From positions 1,922,001 through 1,986,000 of the forward strand of contig NZ_CP031704.1 of NCBI RefSeq assembly GCF_003428335.1: DNA of 64,000 nt, written 5' to 3'. Below are positions 22,501 through 32,315 of this stretch, one piece after another (the first letter of the stretch is position 1; every line of letters begins with the position of its first letter). The DNA comes from Solimonas sp. K1W22B-7. GTDB lineage: Bacteria > Pseudomonadota > Gammaproteobacteria > Nevskiales > Nevskiaceae. The position numbers were made by a program, and so were the translations under genes. The notes under the pieces are model-generated. The model made no database searches. It had not been told where the DNA came from and saw only the letters and a program-made list of their open reading frames with translations.

Positions 22501-24043
22501 CGCGCACGCGGGGATGAACCGGCGATGTCACAGCCTGCGCCCGCTGGACGCCCGTGTTCCCCGCGCACGCGGGGATGAACCCAGCACGACCTGCCCGGGG
22601 GCGGCAAGGGTCGCGTGTTCCCCGCGCACGCGGGGATGAACCGTTGGCGAACTTGAAGCCGTCCTTGGTTTCCTGGTGTTCCCCGCGCACGCGGGGATGA
22701 ACCGAGCGATACGGCCAACTCGACTGCACGGCCGTGGTATTCCCCGCGCACGCGGGGATGAACCGATGGAGCAGATGGACCAAAACCCGATGACGATGTG
22801 TTCCCCGCGCACGCGGGGATGAACCGAGCGATACGGCCAACTCGACTGCACGGCCGTGGTATTCCCCGCGCACGCGGGGATGAACCGATGGAGCAGATGG
22901 ACCAAAACCCGATGACGATGTGTTCCCCGCGCACGCGGGGATGAACCGATTTGCCGTTACCGCGCGGAACTTCAGTGTATGTGTTCCCCGCGCACGCGGG
23001 GATGAACCGGCGCTGCACATGAGCCGGGACGAGGTCTTGGCGTGTTCCCGCGCACGCGGGGATGAACCGGATATTTGCTATAACCGCACAGACAAAGAAT
23101 CGTGTTCCCCGCGCATGCGGGGATGAACCGCGCTGGGTCCACCGTGCCGACGCGCCGGGTTCGTGTTCCCGGCGCACGCGGGGATGAACCGTCCAGACCC
23201 TCATCGATGAGATGAACCGTATAGTGTTCCCCGCGCACACGGGGATGAACCGCAGGTCATCTGGGACGTGCCTGGCGAGTACAAGTGTTCCCCGCGCACG
23301 CGGGGATGAACCGGCCTACTGCGACCCGAAGTCCAACCAGAAGAAGTGTTCCCCGCGCACGCAGGGATGAACCGCCCGAGATCAACAGCGGCATCAAGCT
23401 CCGCGAGTGTTCCCCGCGCACGCGGGGATGAACCGTTAACAACAGATTTGTAGGTCATTCCGTCATCGTGTTCCCCGCGCACGCGGGGATGAACCGAGCT
23501 ACGAATCCTCGGCGGTGGATTCCAAATCGTGTTCCCCGCGCACGCGGGGATGAACCGCCGGGAAGAGGATCGACGGGTTGAACACGGCTGTGTTCCCCCG
23601 CACGCGGGGATGAACCGCCTTGGCTGGCTCACCTGGACCTACCAGGTGTGTGTTCCCCGCGCACGCGGGGATGAAGAATTGACGGAAATTGGGTGGTGGT
23701 CGGATGAAACCGTGTTCCCCGCGCACGCGGGGATGAAGAACTTCTTCAACACCATCCCGCGGGCCCGGCTGTGTGTTCCCCGCGCACGCGGGGATGAACC
23801 GAAGCTGCTGGGCGGCGATGTCAGCGGTGCGGCGTGTTTCCCGCGCACGCGGGATGAACCGGTGAGCTTCAGCGAGTAGGGCTCGCTGTCATTGTGTTCC
23901 CCGCGCATGCGGGGATGAACCGGTCATCGACGCCGCTCTGGCCCGCGGCCTGATGTGTTCTCGCGCACGCGGGGATGAACCGCAGCAGGCCCTGGCGAGC
24001 ACTCGCCATCGAGCGTGTTCCCCGCGCACGCGGGGATGAACCG
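13524..24043 (+). CRISPR. Type I-E CRISPR array, 173 repeats
   Basis: Repeats are 29 nt, beginning GTGTTCCCC and ending GGGGATGAACCG, with an internal CCCCGCG-CA-CGCGGGG palindrome cut by Cas6e. Spacers are 32 nt (three of 33), giving a 61-nt period. Phase counting gives 173 repeats and 172 spacers, 170 of them distinct. The leader is on the left, so leftmost spacers are newest. Repeats are nearly invariant until about 22700; after that they carry substitutions and 1-nt deletions (28-nt repeats at 23042, 23590, 23834, 23955), with GAAGAA ends at 23650 and 23712. The last clear repeat is 24015-24043. Long antisense frames rich in [10 protein letters not shown] are translation artefacts of the repeats. 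Confidence 0.99.
22705..22948 (+). repeat. Tandem duplication of two repeat-spacer units in the array
   Basis: Bases 22705-22826 (122 nt) are repeated exactly at 22827-22948. Each copy holds spacer AGCGATACGG...CCGTG, a variant repeat beginning GTATT, spacer ATGGAGCAGATGG...CGAT and a normal repeat. The shared GTATT variant shows that a block was duplicated, not that both spacers were acquired twice. Confidence 0.95.
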
Positions 24044-24156
24044 ACGACTGTGCTTCCCGCGAAGCTTCGACGACCTGGACTGCGCTGCACGTTGGGTATC
24101 GACAAGCGTTTGTCCTTCCAAGCACACGACTTGAGCGATTCGCATGTCGGTAGGGA

Positions 24157-24179
24157 CCGGAAACGGGGCCTTGTTGTTT
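24157..24179. repeat. Copy of the groEL terminator loop and right arm
   Basis: This stretch is 23 nt identical to 2787-2809 (starts CCGGAAACGG, ends TTGTTGTTT). The left stem arm is absent, so it cannot fold as a terminator. A shorter 11-nt match, GTATCGACAAG, precedes both copies (2773-2783 and 24096-24106). The rest of the 24044-24241 gap shows no gene. The two copies bracket the CRISPR-Cas locus. Confidence 0.85.
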
Positions 24180-24241
24180 TTGGGCTCCGGAACCTGTTTG
24201 AATGCTTCCAGCCGCATCAGACGGCGACAGGAGGAGACAGC

Positions 24242-24673
24242 ATGCAGCGACCGGTCCTGCACAGCATCAGCGTCAGCCACCAGTACGGTTTGCCGCTGGG
24301 CGAGGTCTTCGACGCCTGGATCCAGCCGGAGGCGCTGGCGCAGTGGCTGCGCATGGAATCCGCGCCGCCCAGCAGCGTGGCGCTGGACCGGCGCGTCGGC
24401 GGCAGTTTCGAGATCCGTCTGCAGTGCGAGGGCGGCGAGGTTCCGCTGCGCGGCAGCTACCTGGAAATCGACCGGCCCAGCCGCCTGATGTTCACCTGGG
24501 TGTCGCCGGGCACCGATGAGCGCGAGTCCATCGTCACGCTCGACCTGCAGCCGCAGGGGCAGGGCACGCGCCTGACCCTGACCCATGACGGACTGCCCTC
24601 GGCGCAGCACGCACAGGAGCACGGCACAGTGTGGTCGGATTTGCTGGGGCGGCTGCAGCTACCCAGCGGATGA
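24242..24673 (+). CDS. SRPBCC / AHSA1-like START-fold protein
   Basis: This 143-residue protein resembles the activator-of-Hsp90-ATPase-1-like branch of the SRPBCC superfamily: VFDAWIQPEALAQWL near the N-terminus, VGGSFEIRL, a central beta-sheet, then TRLTLTHDGLP and a C-terminal helix. Such proteins bind hydrophobic ligands in a deep pocket; the ligand cannot be predicted. The ATG at 24242 is preceded by a strong AGGAGG. It is the first host-like gene to the right of the array. Confidence 0.85.
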   Translation: MQRPVLHSISVSHQYGLPLGEVFDAWIQPEALAQWLRMESAPPSSVALDRRVGGSFEIRLQCEGGEVPLRGSYLEIDRPSRLMFTWVSPGTDERESIVTLDLQPQGQGTRLTLTHDGLPSAQHAQEHGTVWSDLLGRLQLPSG

Positions 24674-24730
24674 GCGCTGTGGGGCGCTGGAGGAGCCGTT
24701 GGAAGGAATGTTGCGCAAAATGCACATTTT

Positions 24731-24752
24731 CCGTAATATGAGGATATTGCGG
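24731..24752 (+). promoter_or_regulatory. Inverted repeat upstream of the Phd/PemK-like TA module
   Basis: CCGTAATAT and ATATTGCGG form an inverted repeat with one mismatch around GAGG, ending 11 bases before the antitoxin ATG at 24764. This is a probable autoregulatory operator. Confidence 0.55.
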
Positions 24753-24763
24753 GAGATGGAACT

Positions 24764-25021
24764 ATGCGAGTCTTGAGCAGTACAGAGGTTGCAAAGCGAT
24801 TCGGGGCAGTTGCGCAGCTGGTACAGACAGAGCCGGTTTCTGTGCAGTCGCATGGCCGGACCCAGATGGTGATGATTTCGCCTGCTGAGTACGACCGGCT
24901 GAAGCGGCTCGACCGCCAAGCGTACTCGACAGCCAATCTTCCGGCTGCCTTGCGTGAGGCTATCGCCAACGCCGAGCCCTCGGCGCAGTCCGCGGCCTTC
25001 AACGACGAAGTGGATGGCTAG
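24764..25021 (+). CDS. Phd/YefM-family antitoxin
   Basis: This 85-residue protein has the Phd/YefM N-terminal fold pattern: VLSSTEVAKRFGAVAQLV, then PVSVQSHGRTQMVMISPAEYDRL. A disordered, acidic C-terminus ending FNDEVDG presumably wraps the toxin. ATG 24764 has GGGAGA upstream. Its TAG is followed directly by the TTG of the partner gene in the same frame, so the toxin is probably translated by termination-reinitiation. It lies close to the distal end of the CRISPR island but probably outside the duplicated boundary sequence. Confidence 0.85.
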   Translation: MRVLSSTEVAKRFGAVAQLVQTEPVSVQSHGRTQMVMISPAEYDRLKRLDRQAYSTANLPAALREAIANAEPSAQSAAFNDEVDG

Positions 25022-25444
25022 TTGGCCACGTATCCCACCCCGATTCCCGGGCTGGTTCTTCGATACACCTACCTCTGGAAGTCCGAATTTGACGAGGGCA
25101 AGGTCGATGGCCGGAAGCATCGCCCTTGTGTGGTCGTCGTTTGCGTAGAGGATGTCGACGGCCATAAGGTCGTGACTGTCGCGCCGATCACGCATACACC
25201 ACCCGAGGATTCGAGCCGGGCGATCGAATTGACCCCCGCCACCCGAAGGCGCCTGGGCCTCGATGAAGAGAAGAATTGGATCATCGCCACGGAGGTGAAC
25301 AGCTTCGACTGGCCTGGTCCTGATCTGGTCTTGACCAGCCGGCAGCAGTACGCCTACGGCGAATTGCCTGCGGTGGTGTTCAACGCATTGAAGGAGAAGA
25401 TTCTCCGGGAAGGCGAAAAGCTCAAAGTCGTTGGGCGTACCTGA
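25022..25444 (+). CDS. PemK/MazF-like toxin
   Basis: This 140-residue protein has a pattern suggesting the PemK/MazF barrel: PGLVLRYTYLW, KHRPCVVVVCVED, VVTVAPITHTPP and a C-terminal helix EKILREG. MazF relatives are sequence-specific mRNA interferases. The family call rests on these segments and on pairing with a Phd-like antitoxin, and it is less certain than the TA call itself. The start is TTG 25022, immediately after the antitoxin stop and in the same frame, with no independent Shine-Dalgarno visible. Confidence 0.65.
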   Translation: MATYPTPIPGLVLRYTYLWKSEFDEGKVDGRKHRPCVVVVCVEDVDGHKVVTVAPITHTPPEDSSRAIELTPATRRRLGLDEEKNWIIATEVNSFDWPGPDLVLTSRQQYAYGELPAVVFNALKEKILREGEKLKVVGRT

Positions 25445-25460
25445 TTGCCGTCATTCCGCC

Positions 25461-25507
25461 GGGGGCGCCTTGCAGGCCCCCTCCCGGCTTCGCTACGCGA
25501 AACCGGG
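25461..25507. repeat. Intergenic hairpins between convergent genes
   Basis: GGGGGC / GCCCCC (25461-25466, 25476-25481) and CCCGG / CCGGG (25483-25487, 25503-25507) form stems in the gap between the toxin and the thioesterase. They lack T-runs, and may be a REP-like element or weak terminators. Confidence 0.4.
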
Positions 25508-25526
25508 CTACGTGCTGGCAGGGTTC

Positions 25527-25988
25527 TTATCCCAGGAACTTCGCCGGCGCGATCTTCAGCCCCTTGCCCGGCAGCGCCATCAGCGTCGACGTGCCATGGG
25601 CCAGGATTTCGCCCTTGTCGTCGCGCACATAGGCCTCGGTGTAGCTGAGCTGCCGGCCGGCGCGGATGCAGCGGCCCTCGGCCTTCAGCAGGCCGCTGAC
25701 GGCGGGCTTGAGGTAGTTGAGCTTCAGGTCCACGTTCACCAGGCCCGCGTCGGCTGGCAGGCGCATGAAGCCGGCCCAGAAGGTGGCGGTGTCGATCAGC
25801 GTCGCCAGCACGCCGCCATGGACGATGCCGAAGGGCTGGAAGTGCTGCGGCAGCACGTCCAGCTCGATCAGGCAGCTGTCGAAGCCGATGTCGGCCACGC
25901 GGAAGGCGATGTGCTTCGGAAACGCGGCGCCGTTGACCATCTGGTACAGCGCGGCGACGTAGTCGGGGTTGATCCGGTCCATCTGCAT
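25527..25988 (-). CDS. PaaI-family (hotdog) thioesterase
   Basis: This 153-residue hotdog-fold protein contains HGGVLATLIDTATFWA, the PaaI-type acyl-CoA thioesterase motif, and NVDLKLNYLKP, typical of the second strand. It probably hydrolyses acyl- or aryl-CoA in the cytoplasm; the substrate is unknown. I chose the ATG whose complement ends at 25988, with GAGG just upstream; a longer open frame to 26351 overlaps the next gene and is rejected. It sits 17 bases after the DadA-like gene and may be co-transcribed. Confidence 0.85.
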   Translation of the reverse strand: MQMDRINPDYVAALYQMVNGAAFPKHIAFRVADIGFDSCLIELDVLPQHFQPFGIVHGGVLATLIDTATFWAGFMRLPADAGLVNVDLKLNYLKPAVSGLLKAEGRCIRAGRQLSYTEAYVRDDKGEILAHGTSTLMALPGKGLKIAPAKFLG

Positions 25989-26005
25989 TGCCTCGAGACA
26001 GGTTC

Positions 26006-27262
26006 TCAGTTGAAGCGGGCAGGGTCCACCAGCTTCGGGTCGATGCTGGGCGCCGCGCCGGTCAGCAGTTCGCCGACCAGCTCGCCGGTGACGGCAGACA
26101 GCGTCACGCCGAGCATGCCATGGCCGGTGGCCAGCCACAGGTTGTCCCAGCGCGGCGCGCGGCCGATCAGGGGCAGGTCGTCGTAGGTCATCGGGCGCCA
26201 GCCGTACCATTCCTCCACGGTCTGCTCGCCCCAGGGCTCGCGCAGGTATTCGGTGGCGGCGCGGCGCAGGGCATCCAGGCGCCGGCGGTTCAGCGAGCTG
26301 TCGTAGCCCGAGAATTCCATGGTGCTGCCCAGGCGGTAGCCGCTCGGCCAACCGGTGACGCAGACGCTGCGCTCCTTGAGCACCAGCGGCAGCCGCGGCC
26401 AGCTCTTCGGGTTCAGGGTGGTGATCGAGTAGCCCTTGCCGGGCTGGATCGGCAGGTCCAGGCCCAGCTGGCGGCCGATCAAGGGTGACCAGGCGCCCAG
26501 CGCCATCAGTACGTCGCGCCCGCTGTGGCGGCCGCCGGCGGTGGTGACCACGCCGCTGACGCGCCCGCCGTCGCGCTCGAAGCCGCTGATCTCCTCGCCC
26601 TCCAGGATGACGCCGCCCAGTTCGCGCACGCGCCGGGCCAGCTCTTCGACATAGCGCTCCGGCCGCAGATGGGCGTCGTTACCGTAGTAGTGGCCGCCGA
26701 CGATGCTGTCGTTGAGCGCCGGTTCCAGCCGCCGTGCCTCCGCGCCGTCGACGATGCGCGCCTCCACGCCCTCGGCGCGCAGGGGCTCCAGCAGGGGGTT
26801 GGCCCGCTCCAGCGCCCGCGGGTCGCGGAACACGTACATGGTGCCGCCGGTCTCGAACTCGCAATCCAGGCCCTCGTCGCGCACCAACTGCTCCAGCAGG
26901 GCGCGGGAGCGGTTCAGCAGCAGGGCCTTGGCATGCATGCCGGCCAGGTAGTCGCTGGCGTTGGCGCGGCCGGCGAAGCGCATCAGCCAGCCCAGCAGGC
27001 GCCAGTCGGCGCGCGGCCTGACGTACAGGGGGGCGTCCCCCTGGGTCATCCACTTCAGGGCCAGCTGGATCACGCCGGGGGCGGCCAGGGGCGGGGCATG
27101 GCTGGGGGTGATCGTGCCGCAGTTGCCATGCGAGCTGCCGGCACCCACGGTCTTGCGTTCCAGGATGGTGACGCTGCGGCCGGCTTGCAGCAGGCGCAGG
27201 GCCGAAACCAGGCCGATTACCCCCCCGCCGAGGATCAGGACATCGGTGTTGCGGGAGTTCAT
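26006..27262 (-). CDS. FAD-dependent D-amino acid dehydrogenase-like protein
   Basis: This 418-residue DAO-fold flavoprotein has an N-terminal Rossmann FAD motif LGGGVIGLVSALRLL (about residues 11-25), then GAGSSHGNCGTITPSHAPPL, as in DadA-like dehydrogenases. The C-terminal WYGWRPMTYDDLPLIG and GHGMLGVT close the FAD site. DadA proteins oxidise D-amino acids and pass electrons to the respiratory chain; related enzymes act on other secondary amines, so the substrate is uncertain. It is divergent from fbp, with 61 bases between them. Confidence 0.85.
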   Translation of the reverse strand: MNSRNTDVLILGGGVIGLVSALRLLQAGRSVTILERKTVGAGSSHGNCGTITPSHAPPLAAPGVIQLALKWMTQGDAPLYVRPRADWRLLGWLMRFAGRANASDYLAGMHAKALLLNRSRALLEQLVRDEGLDCEFETGGTMYVFRDPRALERANPLLEPLRAEGVEARIVDGAEARRLEPALNDSIVGGHYYGNDAHLRPERYVEELARRVRELGGVILEGEEISGFERDGGRVSGVVTTAGGRHSGRDVLMALGAWSPLIGRQLGLDLPIQPGKGYSITTLNPKSWPRLPLVLKERSVCVTGWPSGYRLGSTMEFSGYDSSLNRRRLDALRRAATEYLREPWGEQTVEEWYGWRPMTYDDLPLIGRAPRWDNLWLATGHGMLGVTLSAVTGELVGELLTGAAPSIDPKLVDPARFN

Positions 27263-27323
27263 GCGCGAATGATGCCTTCAGGCGCGGTAAAATGCGTCAC
27301 CTCAACTCCGGACCCCGTCTCGA

Positions 27324-28334
27324 ATGAAACCGATTTCCCTGACCCGCTACCTGATCGAGGAGCAGCGCACCGGCCGCATCAACGCCGACCTGCGCCTGCT
27401 GATCGAGGTCGTCGCCCGTGCCTGCAAGAGCATTTCCCATTCCATCGGCAAGGGTGCCCTGGGCGGCGTGCTGGGCGACGCCGGCACCGGCAACATCCAG
27501 GGCGAGGCCCAGAAGAAGCTCGACGTGCTGTCCAACGAGATCCTGCTCGAGGCCAACGAGTGGGGCGGCCACCTCGCCGGCTGCGCCTCGGAAGAGATGG
27601 ACGATCCGGTCAAGATCCCAAACGTCTATCCCAAGGGCAACTACCTGCTGCTCTACGATCCGCTCGACGGCTCGTCCAACATCGACGTCAACATCAGCGT
27701 CGGCACCATCTTCTCGGTGCTGCACTGCCCGGACGGCGTCACCGATCCCGAGACCGAGCACTTCCTGCAGAAGGGCAGCACGCAGGTTGCCGCCGGCTAC
27801 ACCGTCTACGGCCCGAGCACGCTGCTGGTGATCACGGTCGGCAACGGCACCCACGAGTTCACGCTGGACCGCGAGCTGGGCAGCTTCCTGATGACCGAGC
27901 GGGACATGAAGATCCCCGAGGACACCAAGGAATTCGCGATCAACATGTCCAACCAGCGCCACTGGGAGGAGCCGATGAAGCTGTACATCCAGGAACTCCT
28001 GGCCGGCAAGACGGGCCCGCGCGGCAAGGACTTCAACATGCGCTGGGTCGCCTCGATGGTGGCCGACGTGCATCGCATCCTGACCCGCGGCGGCATCTTC
28101 ATCTACCCCAAGGACCTCAAGGACCCGTCCAAGCCCGGCAAGCTGCGCCTGATGTACGAAGCCAACCCGATGAGCTTCATCGTCGAGCAGGCCGGCGGCG
28201 CCTCCACCACGGGCCTGCAGCGCATCCTCGACGTGCAGCCCACGGCCCTGCACCAGCGCGTGCCGGTGTTCCTCGGCTCGAAGAACGAGGTCGAGACGGC
28301 CACGCGCTACCACTGCGAAGCGGCCAGGAAGTAG
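27324..28334 (+). CDS. fbp: Fructose-1,6-bisphosphatase class I
   Basis: The 336-residue class I FBPase hydrolyses fructose 1,6-bisphosphate to fructose 6-phosphate in gluconeogenesis. The metal and phosphate motif [11 protein letters not shown] is visible (Asp112, Asp115), together with the C-terminal [15 protein letters not shown] active-site segment. The length is normal and the ATG begins [15 protein letters not shown]. It is monocistronic, ending in a bidirectional terminator at 28350-28378 shared with the convergent TPR gene. Confidence 0.97.
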   Translation: MKPISLTRYLIEEQRTGRINADLRLLIEVVARACKSISHSIGKGALGGVLGDAGTGNIQGEAQKKLDVLSNEILLEANEWGGHLAGCASEEMDDPVKIPNVYPKGNYLLLYDPLDGSSNIDVNISVGTIFSVLHCPDGVTDPETEHFLQKGSTQVAAGYTVYGPSTLLVITVGNGTHEFTLDRELGSFLMTERDMKIPEDTKEFAINMSNQRHWEEPMKLYIQELLAGKTGPRGKDFNMRWVASMVADVHRILTRGGIFIYPKDLKDPSKPGKLRLMYEANPMSFIVEQAGGASTTGLQRILDVQPTALHQRVPVFLGSKNEVETATRYHCEAARK

Positions 28335-28349
28335 GCAGGCCGAGCGACG

Positions 28350-28378
28350 AAAAAGCCCCGTTGAAACGGGGCTTTTTC
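28350..28378. terminator. Bidirectional terminator between fbp and the TPR gene
   Basis: AAAAAGCCCCGT pairs with ACGGGGCTTTTT around a TGAA loop. A- and T-runs on both sides serve transcripts arriving from either direction. Confidence 0.9.
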
Positions 28379-28398
28379 ATTTGCGGCGTGTCCGGTCG

Positions 28399-28884
28399 CT
28401 ACGACTCTGGTTCGGCCAGCATACTCGCCTGCTCGCTGCGCGCCAGTTCGGCGAGATTGTCCCTGCCGGTCTCCGTATACAGCTGGAACATCGAGTCGAA
28501 GACCTCGTTGATCTCATGCTCGCGGGACAGGCGGAAGACACCCCGCTGCAACAGGTCGATGGCCTGCCGGTAGAGGCTCTCGGCCTTCTGGTAGGCGTCC
28601 AGGTTGCTGAAGTGATCTCCCAGGTCCACCAGCGCGACCGTGTTGTCCGGGTCCAGTTCCAGGATCCTCTCGTAGCAGCGCCGCGCCTCCCACATGCCTT
28701 TCTGCCGCAGCAGCGAGCCTGCCGTGAGTTCCGCGCGTTCCAGCGCCACGGACTCCAGCAGGTTGCCCTTGAGGCGCAGGGCTTCGATGTTGGCTTCGTC
28801 TGCCGCCAGCAGATCGTCCAGGGCATCGAGTGCCTGATCGGGCTGGCCCGACAGGAACAGATCCCGAATGTCTTCCGGCGTCAT
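28399..28884 (-). CDS. Tetratricopeptide-repeat protein
   Basis: This 161-residue, all-helical protein has TPR-like units: QALDALDDLLAADEANIEALRLKGNL, then WEARRCYERILELDPDNTVALVDLGDHF and AYQKAESLYRQAIDL. There is no signal peptide, so a cytoplasmic protein-protein interaction role is likely. It begins 11 bases after the DnaJ-like gene and is presumably in its operon, which suggests a chaperone accessory role (inference). It ends at the shared terminator with fbp. Confidence 0.75.
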   Translation of the reverse strand: MTPEDIRDLFLSGQPDQALDALDDLLAADEANIEALRLKGNLLESVALERAELTAGSLLRQKGMWEARRCYERILELDPDNTVALVDLGDHFSNLDAYQKAESLYRQAIDLLQRGVFRLSREHEINEVFDSMFQLYTETGRDNLAELARSEQASMLAEPES

Positions 28885-28895
28885 GGCTGCGGGGC

Positions 28896-29828
28896 TCAGG
28901 CGCGCGGATCGAAGGCCGCGTAGCGCTGGGCCATGTCCTCGTAGAACGCCTTGTCGGCCTCGCCCTCGGCCGGCGGCGTCACGATCTGCAGGCTCACGAT
29001 CTGGTCGCCGGCCGGGTTGCCGGGCAGGCCGCGTCCCTTGAGGCGCAGCTTGCGGCCGGTCTGGGTGCCGGCGGGGATGGTCAGCTCCACCGTGCCGCCC
29101 AGGGTGAGGACCGGCACCCGGGCGCCCAGCGCCGCCTCCCAGGGGGCGAGCTTCACCCGCACCGTGACGTTGCGGCCGTCGAGCTTGAAGCGCTCGTGCG
29201 GCGCGAAGTCGATTTCCAGCAGCAGGTCGCCGCCCTGGCTGCCCTGCTGCGCCAGGCGGATCGACTGGCCGGCAACGACGCCCTTGGGAATGCGCACGTT
29301 CAGCGTGCGGCCGTTGACCGACAGCGTCTTCTGCGCACCCTCGTAGGAGTCCTCCAGCGCGATCGCGATCTTGGCGCGGCTGTCCTGCGGAGCGCCGCCG
29401 CCAAAGCCGCCGCGCATGCCGTCGAAGTCGCCGCCGAAACCGCCGGCCTGGCCGCCGAACAAGGTCGAGAAGAAGTCGGAGAAATTGCCGCCCGCAGCCC
29501 CTGCGCCGCCAAAGCCGGCGCCGCCACGGGGTCCGCCGCGCGGTCCACGCCCGCCGCCGCCACCGAACATGGATTCCCAGCCCGGCGGCGGGTTGAACTG
29601 CTGGCCGCTCTTCCAGTTGGGCCCCAGGGTGTCGTAGGCCTTGCGCTTCTCGGCGTCGCTCAGGACCTCGTTGGCCTCGTTGACCTCCTTGAATTTGTCC
29701 TCGGCCCCGGCCGCCTTGTTCTTGTCCGGATGGAATTCGCGGGCCAGCTTGCGGTAGGCGCGCTTGATCTCGTCCGCGGTCGCGGAACGGGTGACGCCGA
29801 GGATCTTGTAGTAGTCCTTGTATTCCAC
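28896..29828 (-). CDS. cbpA: CbpA-type DnaJ chaperone
   Basis: This 310-residue co-chaperone has an N-terminal J domain (about residues 1-70) with the essential HPD motif in REFHPDKN, a Gly/Phe-rich linker ([12 protein letters not shown] and following) and DnaJ C-terminal peptide-binding domains. It lacks the cysteine-rich zinc domain of DnaJ, hence CbpA-like. It would stimulate DnaK ATPase; CbpA in E. coli also binds curved DNA. Its neighbour hsp20 on the same strand suggests a small proteostasis cluster. Confidence 0.92.
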   Translation of the reverse strand: MEYKDYYKILGVTRSATADEIKRAYRKLAREFHPDKNKAAGAEDKFKEVNEANEVLSDAEKRKAYDTLGPNWKSGQQFNPPPGWESMFGGGGGRGPRGGPRGGAGFGGAGAAGGNFSDFFSTLFGGQAGGFGGDFDGMRGGFGGGAPQDSRAKIAIALEDSYEGAQKTLSVNGRTLNVRIPKGVVAGQSIRLAQQGSQGGDLLLEIDFAPHERFKLDGRNVTVRVKLAPWEAALGARVPVLTLGGTVELTIPAGTQTGRKLRLKGRGLPGNPAGDQIVSLQIVTPPAEGEADKAFYEDMAQRYAAFDPRA

Positions 29829-29906
29829 TGCAGGTACCGGAAGAGACTAAGGATCGACATCATAGATGGAGACGACCCCGGGGGCTTGCAAGATGGCCCA
29901 ACGCAA

Positions 29907-29930
29907 AGCGGGGCGCCTGGGCGCCCCGCT
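29907..29930 (-). terminator. Hairpin between hsp20 and cbpA
   Basis: AGCGGGGCGC / GCGCCCCGCT form a perfect 10-bp stem with a CTGG loop. The following T-rich stretch is weak (TTTGCGTT on the minus strand), so termination may be partial. Confidence 0.5.
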
Positions 29931-29947
29931 GGTTTGCTGCCTGCCGG

Positions 29948-30382
29948 TCAGTGCGTGACGGAGATTTTCCGCGCCTGCGCCTGCGGGCGCTTGGGGATGG
30001 TGATCTCCAGCACGCCGTTGCGGTTGCTGGCGCTGACCGCGTCGGCGTCGACCGTGTCGGGCAGGGCGAAGCGGCGGTGGAAGTTGCCGGTGGGGCGCTC
30101 GACGCGGCGGCGTTCGACACCGGCGGCCTCGGCGGCCTGCGCGCGGCTGCCGCTGATCGTCAGCACGCCTTTCTCGAGCGTCAGCTCGATCGTCGCGGGA
30201 TCGACGCCCGGGACATCGGCGGCGAGCACGAACCTGTCGGCGTATTCCTGGATGTCGACGGCCGGCGCCCAGTCGGCGGTGGCGCCGCTGGAATCGTCCT
30301 GCGCCGCGCGTTCGGCTGCGCGGTTGAATTCACGGTACAGGGCCTGATGCAGGCCCCAGGGCTGATAACGAAGAATGCTCAT
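29948..30382 (-). CDS. Small heat-shock protein Hsp20
   Basis: This 144-residue protein has a central alpha-crystallin domain (about residues 38-135): DIQEYADRFVLAADVPGV, LTLEKGVLTISG and the GVLEITIPK signature, which includes the IXI-like region. It holds unfolding proteins until DnaK/ClpB rescue. The RBS GAGAGG precedes the ATG. The upstream gap of 57 bases shows no obvious sigma-32 site or RNA thermometer. It is close to cbpA, matching a heat-stress role. Confidence 0.93.
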   Translation of the reverse strand: MSILRYQPWGLHQALYREFNRAAERAAQDDSSGATADWAPAVDIQEYADRFVLAADVPGVDPATIELTLEKGVLTISGSRAQAAEAAGVERRRVERPTGNFHRRFALPDTVDADAVSASNRNGVLEITIPKRPQAQARKISVTH

Positions 30383-30439
30383 GGTGATACCTCTCGATCC
30401 TGTGGCCGGCGACCTTCGCCGTTGACAGGAAGGTGAGGT

Positions 30440-32275
<1,836 letters not shown>

Positions 32276-32315
32276 CTGCTAACTTTACACCTCGACCCCC
32301 CATAGGGAGGAAGCG

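Noticed and set aside
23192-23223. Spacer containing GATGAACCG, the 3' end of the repeat
   Set aside because: A 9-nt match within over 5 kb of spacers can be chance; no full internal repeat is present.
24076-24106. Possible extra, highly degenerate repeat after the last clear one
   Set aside because: GCACG and GGG partly align with the repeat, but an indel is needed and similarity is near chance. The stretch also holds the 11-nt match to the groEL flank, a competing explanation.
13500-24120. Many long minus-strand open frames with [10 protein letters not shown] and VHPRVRGEH repeats, up to 535 residues
   Set aside because: These are translations of the CRISPR repeat in different frames; period and sequence match the array exactly and there are no ribosome binding sites.
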